A stretch of 64,000 nt of DNA from an uncultured Acetatifactor sp. (GTDB taxonomy: Bacteria > Bacillota > Clostridia > Lachnospirales > Lachnospiraceae), in the NCBI GenBank assembly GCA_949840885.1, contig CATKYJ010000024.1, positions 1 to 64,000 of the forward strand, given 5' to 3'. This document shows positions 35,280 through 43,490 of this stretch, piece after piece (position 1 is the stretch's first letter; every line of letters starts with the position of its first letter). The notes below the pieces were generated by a model. The model worked only from the letters and a program-made list of their open reading frames with translations, did no database searches and was not told the DNA's origin. The position numbers and the translations under genes are program-made.

Positions 35280-35324
35280 GGTTTTTGGAGACGGAATGTG
35301 GAAAGTTTATGCGAGGGGAAACAG

Positions 35325-37070
35325 ATGGAGCTTAGAAGTCAAAAGATGCGTAAGAATGCGCCGGAGCTGGACCCGCTGCGGATAGGCACAGGCTGGGAGC
35401 CTGAGGATCTGGCGAAGCCCCAGGTCATCATAGAGAGCACTTTCGGCGACAGCCATCCGGGCAGCGGCCACCTGGACATCCTGGTGGAGGAAGTAAGGAA
35501 AGGAATCCGGGAGGCCGGCGGCCACGGCGCCCGGTATTACTGCACGGATATGTGCGACGGGGAGAGCCAGGGCACGGACGGCATCAATTACAGCCTGGTG
35601 AGCCGGGAGATGATCGCCAATATGATCGAGATCCAGGCAGGCGCCACGCCCTTTGACGCGGGAGTGTACCTGGCCAGCTGCGACAAGGGCCTGCCCGGGA
35701 ATCTGATGGGGCTTGCCAGGGTGGACATCCCTGCCCTGGTGGTGCCCGGCGGCACTATGAACGCGGGGCCGGAAATGCTGACCTTGGAGCAGCTTGGCAA
35801 GTACAGCGCCCAGTACCGGCGGGGGGAGATCAGTGAGGAGAGGCTCAACTGGGCAAAGCGCAATGCCTGTCCCGGCTGCGGGGCCTGCTCTTTCATCGGC
35901 ACCGCCTCCACCATGCAGGTCATGGCGGAGGCTCTGGGGCTGGCCCTGCCGGGGAGCGCCCTGATGCCTGCCGCCAGCCCGGATCTGTTGGCATACGCCA
36001 GGCAGGCGGGGGTTCAGGCCGTGAAGCTGGCCACACAGCCCCACATGCGCCCCAGCCACATCATCACCAAAAAGAGCTTTGAGAACGCGATCCTGGTGCA
36101 TGCCGCCATCTCGGGCAGCACCAACTGTCTGCTGCACATCCCGGCCATTGCCCATGAGTTCGGCATCGAGATCACAGGGGATACTTTCGACAGGCTCCAC
36201 AGGAACGCCAGATATCTTCTGGACATCCGTCCTGCCGGGAGGTGGCCTGCGGAATGCTTCTACTATGCGGGAGGCGTCCCGGCTATCATGGAGGAGATTA
36301 AGCGACACCTCCATCTGGACGTGATGACGGTGACCGGCAGGACCCTGGGGGAGAACCTGGAGGAGCTAAAGCGAAATGGCTTCTATGACAGATGCGCAAA
36401 GTGGCTGGAGGACTTCAACCGGCGCTGTCAGGTGTCCCTGACCAAAGAGGATATCATCCGTCCTTACGACAGAGCCATGGGCACGGAGGGAAGCATTGCG
36501 GTACTGCGGGGGAACCTGGCACCCGAGGGAGCGGTGATCAAGCATACGGCCTGTCCGAAAGAGATGTTCCGGGCAGTGCTGCGGGCCAGGCCCTTTGACA
36601 GCGAGGAAGAATGCCTGGAGGCGGTGCTGAAGCACCAGGTACAGAAAGGCGACGCAGTGTTCATCCGCTATGAGGGGCCCAAGGGCAGCGGCATGCCGGA
36701 GATGTTCTACACCTCGGAGGCCATCAGCAGCGACAAGGAGCTGGGGCGGAGCATCGCATTGATTACGGACGGGCGCTTCTCCGGTGCGTCCACAGGGCCC
36801 GTGATCGGCCACTGCAGCCCGGAGGCCGTGGACGGCGGCCCCATCGCTTTGGTGGAAGAGGGGGATTTGATCGAAATAGACGTGGAGGCGCGCAGGCTGA
36901 ACATCATCGGTTTCAATGGGGAGCCTAAGACCCTGGAGGAGGTGGCGGCTGTGCTGGAGGAGCGGCGCAGGCGCTGGCGGCCCAGGGAGCCTAAGTACAG
37001 GTCGGGGGTTCTGCGCCTGTACAGTGAGCATGCCGCAAGTCCCATGAAAGGGGCGTATCTGGAATATTGA
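35325..37070 (+). CDS. IlvD/Edd-family dehydratase, probable sugar-acid dehydratase
   Basis: This 581-residue enzyme belongs to the iron-sulfur IlvD/Edd family, which dehydrates dihydroxy acids. It has SCDKGLPGNLMG (about residue 119) and NACPGCGACSFIGTASTMQ (about 180) supplying cluster Cys ligands, and DGRFSGASTGPVIGH (about 483) as the C-terminal signature. Neighbouring oxidoreductase and arabinofuranosidase genes favour a pentonate (arabinonate or xylonate) substrate over the valine-isoleucine pathway; this is inference. ATG 35325 is preferred over GTG 35298 because GAGGGGAAACAG precedes it. Confidence 0.85.
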   Translation: MELRSQKMRKNAPELDPLRIGTGWEPEDLAKPQVIIESTFGDSHPGSGHLDILVEEVRKGIREAGGHGARYYCTDMCDGESQGTDGINYSLVSREMIANMIEIQAGATPFDAGVYLASCDKGLPGNLMGLARVDIPALVVPGGTMNAGPEMLTLEQLGKYSAQYRRGEISEERLNWAKRNACPGCGACSFIGTASTMQVMAEALGLALPGSALMPAASPDLLAYARQAGVQAVKLATQPHMRPSHIITKKSFENAILVHAAISGSTNCLLHIPAIAHEFGIEITGDTFDRLHRNARYLLDIRPAGRWPAECFYYAGGVPAIMEEIKRHLHLDVMTVTGRTLGENLEELKRNGFYDRCAKWLEDFNRRCQVSLTKEDIIRPYDRAMGTEGSIAVLRGNLAPEGAVIKHTACPKEMFRAVLRARPFDSEEECLEAVLKHQVQKGDAVFIRYEGPKGSGMPEMFYTSEAISSDKELGRSIALITDGRFSGASTGPVIGHCSPEAVDGGPIALVEEGDLIEIDVEARRLNIIGFNGEPKTLEEVAAVLEERRRRWRPREPKYRSGVLRLYSEHAASPMKGAYLEY

Positions 37071-37082
37071 GTGAAAAATGCA

Positions 37083-37113
37083 TTGGTGTACGTATTTGCG
37101 TACATTGTATAAA
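37083..37113 (+). promoter_or_regulatory. Promoter and palindrome upstream of the GH51 gene
   Basis: TGTACG (37087-37092) and CGTACA (37099-37104) form a perfect inverted repeat with a 6-base spacer, just upstream of TATAAA (37108-37113). TTGGTG at 37083-37088 is a possible -35 with a long 19-bp spacer. A repressor bound here would block the promoter. Confidence 0.45.
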
Positions 37114-37189
37114 AAACAGAAAATAAAAATGGATGGGGAGTAAGATAAATGGAAGTGCAGCCAACCCACAGGAAAGGAAAGACAGCAAA

Positions 37190-39160
37190 ATGGAGATAAC
37201 AATCGGGTCAGAGAAAAAGGCAAGGATACAGGAGGGCATGATAGGTTTGTTCTTCGAGGACATCAATTATGCGGCGGACGGCGGGCTGTACGCGGAGATG
37301 CTGGAGAACCGTTCTTTTGAGTGCGTGAAAGCCACGGGGGACGCCTGCGATTATCATGTGGAGTATGACGGCGGCTATGCCTGGAGCCCCTATCCGGCGG
37401 ACGCCGGAAGCGGGGTGAGATGCCGCTTCGTCACAGGCAGTCCCCACAGCGAGGAGAACCCCCACTATATGAGGCTGGAGACCGCCCAGGCCGGGGCGGG
37501 TGTCCGGAACAAGGCCTATGACGGCATTTATCTGAAAAAGGGAATGGACTATAAGGCTGTATTCTGGGCCAGGTGCGTGAAGTTTCAGGGAGCCTTTGCT
37601 CTCTACGTGGAAAAGGACGGAGTGCGCTGTGCCCAGGGAAAGATATCCGCGGAGGCGGGTGGTGAGGAGACATACAACCGTTTCCGGAAATATGAGGTCG
37701 TGCTTCATGCGGAGGCGGACGTGGAGCGGGGGGATTTCGCGCTGTGCCTGACGGAGGCAGGCATCGTGGAGCTGGATTTTGTGTCCCTGATGCCCTGCGA
37801 TGCCGTGGCGGGAATCTTCCGCAGGGATTTGTTCGACATGCTTAAAAATCTCCGCCCGGGCTTTTTGCGCTTCCCCGGAGGCTGCATCGTGGAGGGAAAT
37901 ACCCTGGCCAACCGCTACCGTTACAAGGACAGCTTAAAGCCCCTGTGGGCCAGGCGGAACAACTGGAACCGCTGGGCAGTCCATGGGACCAGGGAAGAAA
38001 ATGACTACGAGGGCGCTTACAGCCATTACAACCAGACCCTGGGGCTGGGGTATTACGAATATTTCCTGCTCTGCGAGCTGATCGGGGCCAAGCCGCTGCC
38101 GGTGATGAACGTGGGCTTCGCCTGCCAGTACCAGTCCAAAGAAATGGTGGGGCGGGACACGGTGGCCTTTCAGGAATTCGTGCAGGACGCGCTGGACCTG
38201 ATTGAATTCGCCAACGGGGACGTGGATACGCCCTGGGGCGCCGTCCGGGCGGAAATGGGCCACAGGGAGCCTTTCGGCCTGACCATGCTGGGCATCGGCA
38301 ATGAGCAGTGGCAGACAAAGGAAGCGGATTTCTTTGAACGCTATGAGATCTTCGAGAAAGCCATCCACGAGAAAGCCCCGGAAATCAAGCTCATCGGCTC
38401 CGCCGGGCCGGACGTGACCTCGAACCGGTATACAGACGCCTGGGCGTTCTACCATGCCCATGAGGAGCAGGAGGATTTCGTGTACGCCGTGGACGAGCAT
38501 TATTATGTGAAGCCAAAGTGGCTGTACGAGCATGTGGACTTTTACGATGATTACGACAGGAAAGTGAAAGTGTTTTCCGGAGAGTACGCGGCCCATCCCA
38601 TGAACGGGTTCAACATGCCCCAGGCCAACACCCTGGACGGGGCCCTGGCAGAGGCCGCGTTCCTGACAGGAGTGGAGCGCAACGCAGACGTGGTTGTGCT
38701 GGCTTCCTACGCGCCCCTCTTTGCCAGGATGGGCTATACCCAGTGGTCGCCGGACATGATCTGGTTCGACGGGGCGTCTTGCTACGGCACCCCCAGCTAT
38801 TATGTGCAGAAAATGTATGCCTGCAACATGGGGGATGTGGTCCTGGATACCCGGAGCGGGGAGGGGGATGCCTCTGGGTCTGGGCTGTATCATACCGCCA
38901 GCCTCTGTGAGGGAAGCGGAGAGATCATCCTGAAAGTGGTCAATGCCAGGGAAGAGGAGAGGGAGCTGACGCTTGTCCTGCCGGAGGGCTGGGGAGAAAG
39001 TCCCCGGATCCAGGCCGAAATCCTCACCGGCCCAAAGCGGGATGCCTATAATACATTGGAGGACCCGGAAAGAATTGCCACCTATGGGAAGAGTTTCCGG
39101 CCGGGAGAGAGCATTCTGCTGCCGCCGCTGTCCTTTGCGGTGCTGCGGATCGGGAAGTGA
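37190..39160 (+). CDS. GH51 alpha-L-arabinofuranosidase
   Basis: This 656-residue cytoplasmic enzyme removes arabinofuranose from arabinoxylan or arabinan oligosaccharides. It has an N-terminal GH51-type beta domain, a TIM barrel with FLRFPGGCIVEG (about 223), the acid/base Glu in MLGIGNEQW (about 371) and the nucleophile Glu in VFSGEYAAH (about 463), and a C-terminal jelly-roll. ATG 37190 was chosen because homologues start at this point and GGAAAGGAAAG precedes it. It is 119 bases after the dehydratase gene, with its own promoter-like sequence. Confidence 0.9.
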   Translation: MEITIGSEKKARIQEGMIGLFFEDINYAADGGLYAEMLENRSFECVKATGDACDYHVEYDGGYAWSPYPADAGSGVRCRFVTGSPHSEENPHYMRLETAQAGAGVRNKAYDGIYLKKGMDYKAVFWARCVKFQGAFALYVEKDGVRCAQGKISAEAGGEETYNRFRKYEVVLHAEADVERGDFALCLTEAGIVELDFVSLMPCDAVAGIFRRDLFDMLKNLRPGFLRFPGGCIVEGNTLANRYRYKDSLKPLWARRNNWNRWAVHGTREENDYEGAYSHYNQTLGLGYYEYFLLCELIGAKPLPVMNVGFACQYQSKEMVGRDTVAFQEFVQDALDLIEFANGDVDTPWGAVRAEMGHREPFGLTMLGIGNEQWQTKEADFFERYEIFEKAIHEKAPEIKLIGSAGPDVTSNRYTDAWAFYHAHEEQEDFVYAVDEHYYVKPKWLYEHVDFYDDYDRKVKVFSGEYAAHPMNGFNMPQANTLDGALAEAAFLTGVERNADVVVLASYAPLFARMGYTQWSPDMIWFDGASCYGTPSYYVQKMYACNMGDVVLDTRSGEGDASGSGLYHTASLCEGSGEIILKVVNAREEERELTLVLPEGWGESPRIQAEILTGPKRDAYNTLEDPERIATYGKSFRPGESILLPPLSFAVLRIGK

Positions 39161-39367
39161 AAATCCGGTGCTCCGGGACTGGCGCGCAAGCGGATCGGCA
39201 TTCTCCGCCAAAAACAAATATTTCGGATTTCTTTCGCATTTGTTTAGAATTATATGGACATGTAATTAAGAAACGGAAGCTATACTATACAAAGAACAGA
39301 TGAGAAAGCCGGAGCGTCCAATGACAGAGACGGCGTAAAAGAGATCAGGAAATAATGGGGAGGATGT

Positions 39368-39973
39368 ATGGAAACGATATACAGACAACAGACGATCGAT
39401 AGACAGATAGACAAGAACAAAAAGCTCATGACCATAGGCCTGGCGGCACTATGCGGGGCTTTTGTGGTAATTTTGGCAAAGGCTTATCTGGACGGACAGT
39501 TCGACTCGGTGGAGACCTTCCAAAAGTATGTGGCGGGATTCGGCCTGGCCGCGCCGCTTTTCCTGGTTGCGGTGCAGGCGGCCCAGGTGATATTGCCGGT
39601 GCTGCCCGGGCTCTTTGGCTGTGTGGTTGGAGCAATGATGTTCGGCTGCTGGGGTGGCTTTTGGTGCAATTACATCGGGATTTCCGCAGGCTCCATCATT
39701 GCGTTCCTGCTGGCGAGAAAGTACGGCAGCGGCCTGGTGAGCCGGATGTTCCCCGGAGAGAAGTACGAGAAATGGGCTGCCTGGGCGGCGGGGAGCAAGT
39801 TCTATACGGTGGTGCTGTTTTTGGGGATGGTACTGCCCTTGTTCCCGGACGATTATTTCTGCTACTTTACCGGCCTGACGAAGATGAGTACGCGGAAATT
39901 CGTGGCAATCATCCTGCTGGGAAAGCCCTGGTGCATCCTGGCCTACTGCATCATGACGGCGGCGGTGGCATAA
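39368..39973 (+). CDS. TVP38/TMEM64 (VTT-domain) membrane protein
   Basis: This 201-residue protein has five or six membrane segments and the VTT/DedA-like core LPVLPGLFGCVVGAMMFG (about residue 78), with FPGEKYEKW and GMVLPLFPDDYFCYFTGLTKMS (split here as GMVLPLFPDD and FTGLTKMS) as conserved loops. Members are probable lipid scramblases or transporters. GGGGAGG precedes the start. TATACT at 39279-39284 is a plausible -10. Confidence 0.85.
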   Translation: METIYRQQTIDRQIDKNKKLMTIGLAALCGAFVVILAKAYLDGQFDSVETFQKYVAGFGLAAPLFLVAVQAAQVILPVLPGLFGCVVGAMMFGCWGGFWCNYIGISAGSIIAFLLARKYGSGLVSRMFPGEKYEKWAAWAAGSKFYTVVLFLGMVLPLFPDDYFCYFTGLTKMSTRKFVAIILLGKPWCILAYCIMTAAVA

Positions 39974-40281
39974 GGCCCGGCGGAATCCGGTTTTCCGATA
40001 CAGGTCGGCAGGCCGCAGATGATCCCCCCGCACTTTCCTCATACGACACAGGCATGAACTGCTGAATATATTCCGCAGGCTTCATGCCTTTTTGAGTGTC
40101 GAATCAAAAGCATCACAGTGAGGCGGTTCTCCGGGTTTTTCCGGTTTATCTTCATCTCTGAAAATATCTCATCCAAACTCTCAATTTTCTCAAAAAGGAT
40201 ATAGTGAAAGTATGGAAAGCGTTGTATAATGAAAGAAAAGCCTATGCAAGAAAACTCCATACAAAAAAGGAAGAAAGCAGG
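39974..40281 (+). other. Intergenic region with terminator and GH27 promoter candidate
   Basis: This 308-base region has no credible gene. It contains the terminator at 40050-40093, a CCGGGTTTTTCCGG hairpin-like stretch near 40127, and TATAAT at 40225-40230 as the likely -10 of the GH27 gene. GGAAAGCGTTGTAT just before and over it matches the core of a catabolite-responsive element in 10 of 14 positions, so CcpA control is possible but weakly supported. Confidence 0.5.
40050..40093 (+). terminator. Terminator after the VTT-domain gene
   Basis: AGGCATGAA (40050-40058) pairs with TTCATGCCT (40081-40089), extended inside by CTGC/GCAG, followed by TTTT. Confidence 0.75.
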
Positions 40282-41598
40282 ATGACGACAATGAAAATGA
40301 CAATGGACAAGGCCCCCATGGGGTGGAACAGCTACGATTATTATGACACGACTGTCACTGAGGAACAGGTAAAGGCCAATGCCGGCTATATGGCGGCCCA
40401 CTTAAAGGACTGCGGCTGGGAGTACGTGGTAGTGGATATCCAGTGGTACGCGAAAGACGCGGGGAGCCGCAGAAGCGAATTCCAGTACATCCCCTTTGGC
40501 GACATGGAGATGGACGGATACGGCAGATACCAGCCTGCGGTGAACCGGTTCCCCTCGGCGGCGGAGGGCAGGGGGTTCGGCCCTTTGGCGGATTATGTCC
40601 ATGGTCTGGGTCTGAAATTCGGCATCCATATCATGCGCGGCATTCCCAGGCTTGCGGCCCATCAACATCTGCCCATAGCCGGCTGTGCATTTACAGCGGC
40701 GGACGCGGCGGATCCGGCATCCATCTGCGGCTGGAACCCGGACATGTACGGCGTGCGTGACAACGCGGCAGGCCAGGCCTATATAGACAGCCTGATAGGC
40801 ATGTACGCGGACTGGGGCGTGGACTTCATTAAATGTGACGATATCTGCGACAGCTGGATGTATCCCAGTGAAAAATTCAGCGGCTGGCATGAGACAAGGA
40901 TGCTCCAAGAGGCCATCGCGAAATGCGGCCGGGACATCGTACTCAGCCTCTCCCCCGGGCCCGCTCATATCGACAGGGCCTGGCAGTACGCAAAATATGC
41001 CAATATGTGGCGCATTACCGATGATTTCTGGGATAAGTGGGAGCTTCTTAAGAATATGTTCCACCGCTGCGAACTCTGGCAGGATCATGTGGCGGAGGGG
41101 TGCTATCCGGACTGCGACATGCTGCCCTTAGGCAAGCTGGGAGGCGGTTTCGGCAAAGGGGAATGGGATACCAATTTCACCAAAGAGGAGCAGAAGACCA
41201 TGCTGACCCTCTGGTGCGTCTTCGGTTCTCCCCTGATGGTGGGCGCGGAGCTGACGAAGCTGGATGAGTGGACGCAGTGGCTCCTTACCAGGAAAGATAT
41301 CCTGAAGCTCACGGGCAATTCTTATGTGGGAAAACAGGTGGAGCGGGACGAAAGCCACGCCATATGGAGCTGCCTGAATGAGAAGACCGGGGAGCGATAT
41401 CTGGCATTCTTCAACCTGGCGGAGGAGGATACAGTGATTTCCTGCGTCTGCGCCCAGGTGCAGCAGTTCGCCGGGGCCGGAAAGACTCAGGTGCAGGAGG
41501 CGCTGGAGTTGTGGAGTGACCAGCGCTCAGCCGTAGGGCAGGGGGTGGTCAGCACCAGCGTGCCTGCCCATGGAGCAAAGCTGTTTGCGTTGAGCTGA
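40282..41598 (+). CDS. GH27-family alpha-galactosidase-like enzyme
   Basis: This 438-residue cytoplasmic protein is a clan-D TIM-barrel enzyme. It begins with KAPMGWNSYDYYDTT, contains VVVDIQWY, GLKFGIHIMRG, the nucleophile Asp in DFIKCDDIC (about 185) and the acid/base Asp in RITDDFWD (about 246), and ends in a small beta domain. GH27 members cleave alpha-galactose or beta-L-arabinopyranose; a Tyr-Tyr in place of the usual Trp/Phe-rich N-terminus and the arabinose context make the latter possible. ATG 40282 has AGGAAGAAAGCAGG upstream. Confidence 0.85.
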   Translation: MTTMKMTMDKAPMGWNSYDYYDTTVTEEQVKANAGYMAAHLKDCGWEYVVVDIQWYAKDAGSRRSEFQYIPFGDMEMDGYGRYQPAVNRFPSAAEGRGFGPLADYVHGLGLKFGIHIMRGIPRLAAHQHLPIAGCAFTAADAADPASICGWNPDMYGVRDNAAGQAYIDSLIGMYADWGVDFIKCDDICDSWMYPSEKFSGWHETRMLQEAIAKCGRDIVLSLSPGPAHIDRAWQYAKYANMWRITDDFWDKWELLKNMFHRCELWQDHVAEGCYPDCDMLPLGKLGGGFGKGEWDTNFTKEEQKTMLTLWCVFGSPLMVGAELTKLDEWTQWLLTRKDILKLTGNSYVGKQVERDESHAIWSCLNEKTGERYLAFFNLAEEDTVISCVCAQVQQFAGAGKTQVQEALELWSDQRSAVGQGVVSTSVPAHGAKLFALS

Positions 41599-41727
41599 CT
41601 CTGAACTGAGAATAGAAAAGAGAGTGGAGAAATTGGTGCATCTGAATACAAAAACAAGAAAATGTTCTGCTTATAGTGGAAGTTTAGAGAGGCGCAGGCG
41701 GACATCCGGAGGATGGGAGGTACGAGG

Positions 41728-42204
41728 ATGCATTTTGGATTTTCCTATGTGGGGCTGATTTACCTGATTATGCTGATACTGCCCAATCTCCTGTGGACAA
41801 GGAATCAGCCAAAGGATTATGAAAAATATGTGGGGAATGAGAAGCGGATGTTGGTGCTTTTGGAGCGGGCAGGGGAGGCGCTTGTGTCCTGCCTGGTACT
41901 GATTTTTTCCGACTTCAATATAAGACCTAAGTCCGTCTGGTGCGGGTGGCTGGCGCTGTCCTTTCTGCTGATGGTTTGCTACGAGCTCTACTGGTTGCGC
42001 TATTTTCGCAGTGAAAAGACCATGGAGGATTTCTACAGCAGCTTTTTGGGGGTGCCGGTGGCCGGGGCCACGCTTCCAGTGGCGGCGTTCTTCCTGTTGG
42101 CGGTTTATGGCAGGAATCCTCTGCTGGGCGCTGCCGTGATCATCCTGGGCATCGGGCATATTGGCATCCATTGGATGCACAGAAAGGAATTAACTGTGAG
42201 CTGA
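41728..42204 (+). CDS. Small membrane protein of unknown function
   Basis: This 158-residue protein has about five hydrophobic segments (YVGLIYLIMLILPNLLW at the start, then near residues 50, 75, 110 and 135) and a conserved-looking KDYEKYVGNEKR loop. I do not recognise the family. ATG 41728 is preferred to ATG 41713 because GGGAGG lies 8 bases before it. It is followed by a bidirectional terminator. Confidence 0.7.
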   Translation: MHFGFSYVGLIYLIMLILPNLLWTRNQPKDYEKYVGNEKRMLVLLERAGEALVSCLVLIFSDFNIRPKSVWCGWLALSFLLMVCYELYWLRYFRSEKTMEDFYSSFLGVPVAGATLPVAAFFLLAVYGRNPLLGAAVIILGIGHIGIHWMHRKELTVS

Positions 42205-42250
42205 ACGCATGACTGGCTGTAGGGCTATTCATACAGCCCCTGTAAAAAGC

Positions 42251-42312
42251 AGCCGAAACAGCCGCACAGTCTGCCTAAAATCCGGCGAAAGTGCGGCTGC
42301 ATCGGCTCTTTT
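42251..42312. terminator. Bidirectional two-part terminator
   Basis: AGCCGA (42251-42256) pairs with TCGGCT (42302-42307) and AGCCGCAC (42260-42267) with GTGCGGCT (42291-42298), followed by CTTTTT; A-runs precede the left arm. It separates the convergent membrane-protein and esterase genes. Confidence 0.8.
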
Positions 42313-42345
42313 TGACCGACAGGAATGCAGCCGGGCAAGGATGCG

Positions 42346-43137
42346 TCATGCAAACATCCATTTCACGATTTTCTCCGTGTATTCGCTCCAGAACTGCATA
42401 TCATGAGTTCCCTTGCTCTCAAAATATTCGTGGGAAACGCTGCGGCTTACCAGGAAGCGATGGAATTCCCGGTTGTTCTCAAGGAGGAAATCCTCCGTGC
42501 CGCAGCACATATAGATTTCCGGTATCTTTTTCTTTTCTGACAGAAGTCTGTCCACAAGTGTCTCCGGATTGTTATCGCTTTTCAGCACCTGATCCGGCTG
42601 GCCGAAGCACTCCCGGTAATATTCGTAGTTTGCCACTGCGTTTCCCTGGCCGTCTTTCATCCCAGCCACCTCATGGACAATGAGCGCGGAGGACATGGCT
42701 CCGATCTTGCCGAACTGGTCAGGGTAGGCAAGTCCTGTATGCAGCGCGCCGAATCCGCCCATGGACAGGCCTAAGATGTAAGTGTCTTCAGCACTTTTCG
42801 CCAGTCCGAAAGTCTTGCGCACATATCCCGGAATCTCTTCGCCCAGCAGGGTACAGAATTTATGCCCTGTGGAAATGCCGTCAAGCCAGAAGCCGTTCTC
42901 TCCGTTGGGAGCGATCACTGCGAAATTGTACTGCTCGGAAAGATATTCCGGAACGTAATTGTCCGCGCTTCCCGTATAGCCGTGCAGCAAAAACAGCGTC
43001 TTGATGGGGCGTTTCCTGTAGGGGTCGTCTCCCTGTGCCCAGGGTACATTTGTGCGCATGTCATTGGGCAGATACATTTCGAATGTGACAGGCCTTACCA
43101 GGCATTCAGAAAAATATTTGACTGTTAATTTTGCCAT
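42346..43137 (-). CDS. Esterase, tributyrin/S-formylglutathione hydrolase-like family
   Basis: This 263-residue serine esterase has LFLLHGYTGSADN (oxyanion loop, about 48), the nucleophile elbow LGLSMGGFG with Ser 125, the acid in CCGTEDFLLE and the His in SKGTHDMQFW near the C-terminus. It lacks a signal peptide. Acetyl-xylan or feruloyl de-esterification is plausible beside the GH120 and GH3 genes, but the fold alone does not prove it. AGGAGGAACC precedes the start. Confidence 0.85.
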   Translation of the reverse strand: MAKLTVKYFSECLVRPVTFEMYLPNDMRTNVPWAQGDDPYRKRPIKTLFLLHGYTGSADNYVPEYLSEQYNFAVIAPNGENGFWLDGISTGHKFCTLLGEEIPGYVRKTFGLAKSAEDTYILGLSMGGFGALHTGLAYPDQFGKIGAMSSALIVHEVAGMKDGQGNAVANYEYYRECFGQPDQVLKSDNNPETLVDRLLSEKKKIPEIYMCCGTEDFLLENNREFHRFLVSRSVSHEYFESKGTHDMQFWSEYTEKIVKWMFA

Positions 43138-43490
43138 AACGGTTCCTCCTGATGTTGAATTTATAGGGATTTTTTGGCATATATCCTCCTGTCTATCATA
43201 TCATGGCGGTTTGCCTGTGACAAGGTCTTTGGAAAGCCGATTTACGGCATTGTCCTCCATCATGGAGGAATTTGGCATCAGCGCCGCCACCGCCCGTCCA
43301 GAAAGCTGTTTCTGGCGGTTATGGGGGTTTTCATGGCGGGTCTGCTGATGGACGGGGAGAAATCGGATTTTCCTGAAATTTAGCTAGAACAGGCACAGGA
43401 TTTTTGATAAAATAAAAGAACAGGAATGCGGGATCTCATGTTATGGGAGAACCGCAGGGACGCGAACCAAAATACAAGGAGGAAAACACA
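43138..43490 (+). other. Intergenic region upstream of the GH120 gene
   Basis: This 353-base region has no gene I can support; a 69-codon frame at 43174-43383 starts at TTG without a ribosome site and matches nothing I recognise. A TCGGATTTT half-site near 43365 resembles the regulon element but lacks the second CGGATT and the 56-bp spacing. GATAAAAT near 43410 is a possible -10 for the GH120 gene. Confidence 0.4.

Noticed and set aside
39232..39284. Regulon element upstream of the VTT-domain gene (TCGGATTTC and TATACT)
   Set aside because: Distance to TATACT is 58 bp rather than 56 and the second half-site is missing; probably chance.
40217..40230. Catabolite-responsive element at the GH27 promoter
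   Set aside because: Only the core matches; both ends deviate from the consensus, so it is mentioned but not called.
43365..43372. Fourth regulon element upstream of GH120 (TCGGATTTT)
   Set aside because: The second CGGATT is absent 21 bp downstream and no -10 lies at the 56-bp distance.
43174..43383. Small membrane protein of 69 codons
   Set aside because: TTG start without ribosome site, no recognisable family, and it lies in a promoter-sized gap.
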